DNA from: an uncultured Erysipelotrichaceae bacterium
GTDB taxonomy: Bacteria; Bacillota_I; Bacilli_A; RF39; UBA660
Reading direction: 5' to 3'
Length of the DNA: 9,208 nt
Assembly: GCA_902797105.1 (NCBI GenBank)
Contig: CADBRL010000090.1
Coordinates: 1-9,208, forward strand
A program made the translations under genes and the position numbers. This document shows, piece after piece, positions 5,506 to 9,208 of the stretch. The notes below the pieces were generated by a model. The model saw nothing but the letters and a program-made list of their open reading frames with translations. It was not told the origin of the DNA and did not search any database. Positions within the stretch are counted from its first letter, which is position 1. Every line of letters begins with the position of its first letter.

Positions 5506-5530
5506 ACTAGACTTATGTCTAGTTTTTTTA
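5506..5530 (+). terminator. Intrinsic terminator of tRNA-Leu
   Basis: ACTAGAC (5506-5512) and GTCTAGT (5517-5523) form a perfect 7-bp stem with a TTAT loop, followed by a run of T residues. It starts 13 bases after the tRNA CCA end. Confidence 0.88.
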
Positions 5531-5534
5531 TTTT

Positions 5535-5567
5535 AAAAAAATACTATTATTTTTCAATAATAGTATT
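5535..5567 (-). terminator. Intrinsic terminator of the dockerin/cohesin operon, overlapping the last codons
   Basis: On the minus strand a 12-bp perfect stem (5567-5556 with 5551-5540) encloses a GAAA loop and is followed by T residues down to 5535. The stop codon of the cohesin-like gene (5549-5547) lies inside the stem, so its final residues NTIIEK are encoded by the hairpin. It faces the tRNA terminator, so the two convergent units are separated by back-to-back terminators. Confidence 0.75.
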
Positions 5568-6911
5568 CTTATCTAACTTTTCTTTTTCTTTAGGTATTTC
5601 ATTTGTTACTATATTTTTATTCTTATCTTTCTTTTTACCTTTTTTACTTACTAAAGCAACAAGAATAATAATCATTAGAACAAATACACCACTAAAACCA
5701 AATATAATATAAGTATATAATTCTATTTTTTTATTTAAATCAACTGCATACTCATCATTATAATTAATTAATGATTGCATTTTTTTGTCATACATATAGA
5801 AACCTTTATCACCAGTTTCAACATTAACACCATAAATAATTACATAGTTTGAGTCTTTAGTATAATAATAACCATTTACTTTAACACCATTTATTTCAAT
5901 TTTATCTTTAGTATATCCTTTTATTTCATCACTGGTTTCCAAAGGATAAATAGTTATTTTATTAACACCAATTTCATGATAACTACTATATTTATTAGTT
6001 TTTTCATCATATATAAACAAACCAATGTTACCTTCTTCATCTTTTAAACCAACTAAAACTAAATTAGTATATTCATTTTTGTAAGCAGGAATATCAAAAT
6101 CATTTATTTTAACTGTGTAATCACCATAAAGACTAATTTCAGGTAAATTTTCTTTTAATTTTACAACAGTATATTTTTTACCTTCAACTTCAACATTAAT
6201 AGGATTTTCGTCTTTTACTTCAACATTTATTGTATATGTTTTTTCTGCACCATTTTCAGCCCTTACAACAATACTAAATTTATTTGTGCCTGGTACTACA
6301 GTAACTGTTCCAATTCCACTAATTGATGATTTTTTATCTTGAGCAACTGCATTAATCTTAATTTCTTTAGTATTTTCAGAAACCACTACACTATATTCCA
6401 ATGTATCTGCTTTGAATTCTGGTGATAAAGTAAAATCTTCAATGCCAAGTGAACTTAAATTATTATTTTTAGAATAACTAGCCTCAAGTTCTGCTTGTGT
6501 TATTATATTTATTGATTTACTACTACTTGTAAGAGATATCTGACTTAAATCATCAAAAGCATATGCTAAATAACTATCTACAGTTACTTTGGTATTACCT
6601 TTTTTTAGTGTTTTAAAAGTAAATGTATAAGATTTACTTTTTATACCAGTCGATGATGAAGCAGCCATACGTGTACTATTACTTTCAGAGTTTGTACTTC
6701 TTAATTGCAAATAATTTTTATCATAATTTAAAGACATTTCCCAACTACCAATCGGAGTACTACTTGATAAAGTTACAGTAACTGTAACATTATTTCCAAC
6801 AACTACTGTTGATGTACCAGTAACATTTATTTTACCACTTGCAGCACTAACTAAATTTGGAAATGCAAATATACAAAATAAACTTATTAATAATAACTTA
6901 ATTTTTTTCAT
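5547..6911 (-). CDS. Membrane-anchored protein with cohesin-like and cadherin-like domains
   Basis: This exported 454-residue protein is likely displayed on the outer face of the membrane. It has a signal peptide (1-23, ending VSA). A cohesin-like beta-sandwich follows (about 25-137), with TSTVVVGNNVTVTVTL (33-48) and GSWEMSLNYDKNYLQL (55-70). A cadherin-like beta-sandwich (about 148-232) contains NLSSLGIEDFTLSPEF (151-166), then TLEYSVVV and KTYTINVEV. After a tyrosine-rich region (about 240-390) of unknown fold come one transmembrane helix (about 399-421) and a short lysine-rich cytoplasmic tail. There is no LPXTG motif, so anchoring is by the helix. It starts 14 bases after the dockerin-bearing hydrolase gene with its own AAGGAGAA site, so the two are co-transcribed. 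The likely job is to bind the dockerin of that enzyme; this is inferred, since cohesin identity rests on pattern recognition. Confidence 0.82.
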   Translation of the reverse strand: MKKIKLLLISLFCIFAFPNLVSAASGKINVTGTSTVVVGNNVTVTVTLSSSTPIGSWEMSLNYDKNYLQLRSTNSESNSTRMAASSSTGIKSKSYTFTFKTLKKGNTKVTVDSYLAYAFDDLSQISLTSSSKSINIITQAELEASYSKNNNLSSLGIEDFTLSPEFKADTLEYSVVVSENTKEIKINAVAQDKKSSISGIGTVTVVPGTNKFSIVVRAENGAEKTYTINVEVKDENPINVEVEGKKYTVVKLKENLPEISLYGDYTVKINDFDIPAYKNEYTNLVLVGLKDEEGNIGLFIYDEKTNKYSSYHEIGVNKITIYPLETSDEIKGYTKDKIEINGVKVNGYYYTKDSNYVIIYGVNVETGDKGFYMYDKKMQSLINYNDEYAVDLNKKIELYTYIIFGFSGVFVLMIIILVALVSKKGKKKDKNKNIVTNEIPKEKEKLDKNTIIEK

Positions 6912-6925
6912 CTAAATTCTCCTTT

Positions 6926-8680
6926 TTATTGTTCTATTTCATATGTGCCTAATATACTTTTTTGAATTTGTAATAAATCTAAAGCATTAACCATACCATC
7001 TTTTGATGTATCTGCAGCTTCAAGATAAGCACCTGTTAAAGTATATGTACCTAAAATATTTTTTTGAACTTGTAATAAATCTAAGGCATTTATAACCCCA
7101 TCACCAGATGTATCTCCTTTTATTACTACTTCTAAAGTTTCAGTATTTTCTTCATTGTTTATAGTTATTTTATCTCCGGTTGCTATAATTCCACTGGTTT
7201 TAACATTTCCACTGGCATCGAGTATACTGACTGTTGCATTTCCGCCGACAGACTCAAGTGTTACTTTTGTTGTTGATACATCAGTCCCTACAGCAATATT
7301 GGAAATATATTTTGAAGTATATCTATATCCACTAGATGTAACAATTGTAGAAATAGGAATAGTACTTGGAGCTGGTTTATCATTGCCATCATCTACTGCA
7401 CCATTTCCACTATTAATAATTGTGGCATCCATTTTATTAAAAATTGGTATTTTAAATGTTAAATTTAATTCAAGTAAATTATTTTTGTTATACGCATTAT
7501 AAGCTGTGCCAGACTCACTCATCGCACCAGCTAAATTAGTCATATATTGATGTCCAAATAAGGCACCTTCTGTTTTAGTGGCAACATTAAATTTTTGAAA
7601 ATATCCAGTATATTGGTCTTTTAAAATGTAACCACCTGAAAACTGATTAATACCACCTTTAATCGCAGCATCTACACCTTTCCAACCAAATTTATAAGCA
7701 TAATTTAATCCACAATAAGTTGCTCCAGATGTTGCTACACAATTATCAGTAACACCAAAATTAAAGAAATTATAATAATCTAAATACATGTTATCATATC
7801 CATCATAAACACCTTTATAAAGATTTTCAAGGGATGTACCAACACCAAGTTCTATACGTATTTTTGATGCTATTGCTATTGGACTAGCTTTATCAATACT
7901 GCCACCAATGATTATATCTTTTAAATTATTTCCTAAATTTAAGTGATAATTATTAAATTCTGCTCCACTTAGGATTGTTTCTACAGCACTTGGATAATTT
8001 TGTTCAAGTAATTTATCATAAGATTGGTCTAAAAATTGAAATAAATATTTTTCTGTAAATGAATTACGAGGGTCCATGTAATAAGCTACTCCAGTTTGAG
8101 ATGGCGCAACATATCCACCTGGTGATGTCGCTGTACAAGTTTCATCTAGAAATGTTTTATCATATACACCTTTGTAAATATAATTTTTAGTGCATTCACT
8201 TTCTCTTTCAACTACATATGACCAATCCATATCTATTTTAATAGGTTGAAAATTCCAACTAGGGTGTTTCTCTTTTAAACTACATAAACCTCCCCAATAA
8301 CTTGATGGAAAACCAGCTTCACTTAAGGCTTTTTCACATTCTGTCGCAGGTTCAACGTCATCAGTACTATAAGAAACAATAAGTTCAACATCATCACTAC
8401 ATACATAGCCATCTAAACCAGTATAGTAAGTCATATAATACCAATCACCTTTACAGTTGTTATGATTGTTTTCATCTGGATATAATTTATCATCTTTTAA
8501 AACATAATAGTCATTTTTAGAAAGTAAACCTAATCTTGAATTATCAGTTCCTCCGGGATTGTTTCTTAAATTAGTTTGATTATTTAATACTTTAATACGA
8601 TATGTGTATGTACTTGCTTTTACATCACTTAGTATTAGGATAGATAAAATTACGATTAAATACATTAAAACTTTTTTCAT
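6926..8680 (-). CDS. Secreted N-acetylglucosaminidase-type cell-wall hydrolase with SH3b and type I dockerin
   Basis: This exported enzyme of 584 residues probably cuts peptidoglycan glycan strands. It has a signal peptide (1-22), an SH3b cell-wall-binding domain (about 25-100) and a glucosaminidase domain (about 122-400). Landmarks are FPSSYWGGL (124-132), HPSWNF (139-144), VAYYMDPRNSF (198-208), IASKIRIELGVG (270-281), YYNFFNFGV (302-310) and GHQYMTNLAGAMSES (376-390). E277 may be the catalytic acid, by analogy with the family. After a linker and a small beta domain (about 445-520) comes a type I dockerin. It has two calcium-binding repeats, DTSGDGVINALDLL (523-536) and DTSKDGMVNALDLL (557-570). 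Eight cysteines lie in four local pairs (76/94, 115/133, 163/182, 314/323), suggesting disulfides. It is the first gene of an operon with the cohesin-like membrane protein. The promoter is at 8714-8742 and AAGGAGGA precedes the ATG. Confidence 0.88.
   Translation of the reverse strand: MKKVLMYLIVILSILILSDVKASTYTYRIKVLNNQTNLRNNPGGTDNSRLGLLSKNDYYVLKDDKLYPDENNHNNCKGDWYYMTYYTGLDGYVCSDDVELIVSYSTDDVEPATECEKALSEAGFPSSYWGGLCSLKEKHPSWNFQPIKIDMDWSYVVERESECTKNYIYKGVYDKTFLDETCTATSPGGYVAPSQTGVAYYMDPRNSFTEKYLFQFLDQSYDKLLEQNYPSAVETILSGAEFNNYHLNLGNNLKDIIIGGSIDKASPIAIASKIRIELGVGTSLENLYKGVYDGYDNMYLDYYNFFNFGVTDNCVATSGATYCGLNYAYKFGWKGVDAAIKGGINQFSGGYILKDQYTGYFQKFNVATKTEGALFGHQYMTNLAGAMSESGTAYNAYNKNNLLELNLTFKIPIFNKMDATIINSGNGAVDDGNDKPAPSTIPISTIVTSSGYRYTSKYISNIAVGTDVSTTKVTLESVGGNATVSILDASGNVKTSGIIATGDKITINNEENTETLEVVIKGDTSGDGVINALDLLQVQKNILGTYTLTGAYLEAADTSKDGMVNALDLLQIQKSILGTYEIEQ
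6950..7114 (-). repeat. Dockerin duplicated segments within the hydrolase gene
   Basis: Two coding segments, 7114-7052 and 7012-6950, each specify a 21-residue dockerin repeat. They share NALDLLQ-QK-ILG and the calcium-loop residues D-x-S-x-D-G. The protein repeats are nearly identical and the DNA is also clearly alike, for instance in the run encoding ALDLLQ. This is the usual internal duplication of type I dockerins. Confidence 0.85.
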
Positions 8681-8713
8681 AATTTCATCCTCCTTATTAC
8701 ATTTACTACTCTA

Positions 8714-8742
8714 ATTATAACAAATTATGTCAAATCTCTCAA
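8714..8742 (-). promoter_or_regulatory. Sigma-A-type promoter of the dockerin/cohesin operon
   Basis: On the minus strand TTGAGA (8742-8737) and TATAAT (8719-8714) are separated by 17 bases. The predicted start near 8707 gives a leader of about 26 bases that carries AAGGAGGA. The pair differs from consensus by one base in the -35. It suggests constitutive vegetative expression, not sporulation control. Confidence 0.75.
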
Positions 8743-8804
8743 ATTATTTACATTATTTTTAGTAAATTATTGTAAAATTTCTATTATTTTTACACATTAT
8801 ATAT

Positions 8805-8810
8805 TATAAT
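8805..8810 (+). promoter_or_regulatory. -10 element for the rightward small membrane protein gene
   Basis: A perfect TATAAT lies here, putting the transcription start near 8817. A good -35 at 17 bases is lacking; the nearest candidate, TTGTAA at 8770-8775, is too far away. The short leader would include GGTGAT before the GTG at 8836. The surrounding DNA is nearly all A+T, so the call is tentative. Confidence 0.4.
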
Positions 8811-8835
8811 AATATATATGAGAGTGGTGATTGAT

Positions 8836-9192
8836 GTGAATAAAACATTTGATAAAGTAGATATCATTTTAATTTCACTTATTTCTGTTTGTTTGCTTAT
8901 TATTATTATCGGAGTTATGTGGGTGATTTTAAGTAAACTTGAGAAGTTAGAAATTGAAAAGAAAGGTTCATCTAAACTTTTTTCAAATACTAAGTTTGAT
9001 AAATTTATAGAAGCCAAAAAGGAAGAGCCAAAGAAAAAGACTACAGTAACTTCTAAAAAGAAAGCAAGTGTGCCACAAAAAAAGAAAAAGACAAGTCAAA
9101 GTAAGAAAAAAACAACTTCTCAAAGTAGCAATCAAAGAAGAAAAACGGGTTATGCAAGTCCAAATAAAAGGAAGAAAAATAAGAAGAAATAA
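8836..9192 (+). CDS. Small single-pass membrane protein with a lysine-rich tail, function unknown
   Basis: I do not recognise this protein. With the GTG start at 8836 it has 118 residues. There is a short N-terminus (MNKTFDKVD), one strongly hydrophobic helix (about 10-33) and an amphipathic charged stretch. From about residue 60 a low-complexity tail of Lys, Ser, Thr and Gln follows, ending in NKRKKNKKK. The tail's positive charge suggests it is cytoplasmic, where it could touch nucleic acid, ribosomes or acidic lipids; that is inference. An ATG at 8818 is in frame and adds six residues but has no ribosome binding site, whereas GTG 8836 follows GGTGAT at a usable distance. It is divergent from the cell-wall hydrolase operon. 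Codon use looks native, and the hydrophobic-then-basic layout argues against a chance frame. Confidence 0.75.
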   Translation: MNKTFDKVDIILISLISVCLLIIIIGVMWVILSKLEKLEIEKKGSSKLFSNTKFDKFIEAKKEEPKKKTTVTSKKKASVPQKKKKTSQSKKKTTSQSSNQRRKTGYASPNKRKKNKKK

Positions 9193-9208
9193 ACCAGATA
9201 GATTTTTA

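Noticed and set aside
5413..5712. Plus-strand open frame running from the tRNA into the end of the cohesin-like gene
   Set aside because: It begins inside tRNA-Leu, crosses two terminators and lies antisense to a real coding region.
7155..7502. Plus-strand open frame inside the dockerin hydrolase gene
   Set aside because: It is antisense to a gene with clear domains; the hydrophobic content is a by-product of the opposite strand's codons.
8728..8733. TTGACA on the minus strand as the -35 of the hydrolase operon
   Set aside because: It is only 8 bases from the TATAAT; TTGAGA at 8737-8742 gives the proper 17-base spacing.
8790..9017. Minus-strand open frame opposite the small membrane protein
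   Set aside because: It has no ribosome binding site or recognisable motif, and is antisense to the better-supported rightward gene.

Overview
The window is very AT-rich DNA with strong GGAGG-type ribosome binding sites. It carries forespore genes (spoIIAA, a sigma-F-type factor, spoVAC, spoVAD, spoVAE) and recA. This points to an endospore-forming low-GC Firmicute, probably an anaerobe from an uncultured gut-type clostridial or Mollicutes-adjacent lineage. That placement is inferred from gene content, not from a marker phylogeny. All ten genes end in TAA or TAG and read tryptophan as TGG, so the standard code applies.

Layout. Positions 1-85 are the end of an IS3-family (IS150-like) insertion sequence whose transposase gene would start just off the left edge. 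Positions 86-292 hold no gene but contain two long palindromes. At 293-1198 (minus) is a DUF1016/YhcG-type PDDEXK nuclease gene with a third palindrome inside its reading frame. At 1271-2314 (minus) is recA, with its own TTGACA/TACAAT promoter, a candidate LexA box and a terminator that overlaps its stop codon. At 2471-5237 (minus) is the sporulation cluster spoIIAA-sigF-spoVAC-spoVAD-spoVAE. It is tightly packed (1-base overlaps at spoIIAA/sigF and spoVAD/spoVAE, 8 bases at spoVAC/spoVAD) and has a Spo0A box upstream. The anti-sigma factor gene spoIIAB, which normally separates spoIIAA from sigF, is absent. At 5407-5493 (plus) is a tRNA-Leu(CAA) gene. At 5547-8680 (minus) is a two-gene operon: a secreted SH3b/glucosaminidase ending in a type I dockerin, then a membrane-anchored protein with a cohesin-like domain and a cadherin-like domain. 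At 8836-9192 (plus) is a divergently transcribed small membrane protein with a lysine-rich tail.

How the genes work together. The sporulation cluster would commit the forespore (SpoIIAA and sigma F) and then make the SpoVA channel that loads dipicolinic acid. The dockerin/cohesin pair looks like a way to hold a peptidoglycan hydrolase at the cell membrane. The most unusual points are the missing spoIIAB between two otherwise intact partners, the three AST-loop palindromes in and beside a nuclease gene, and the cohesin-dockerin cell-wall module whose enzyme carries four locally paired sets of cysteines.
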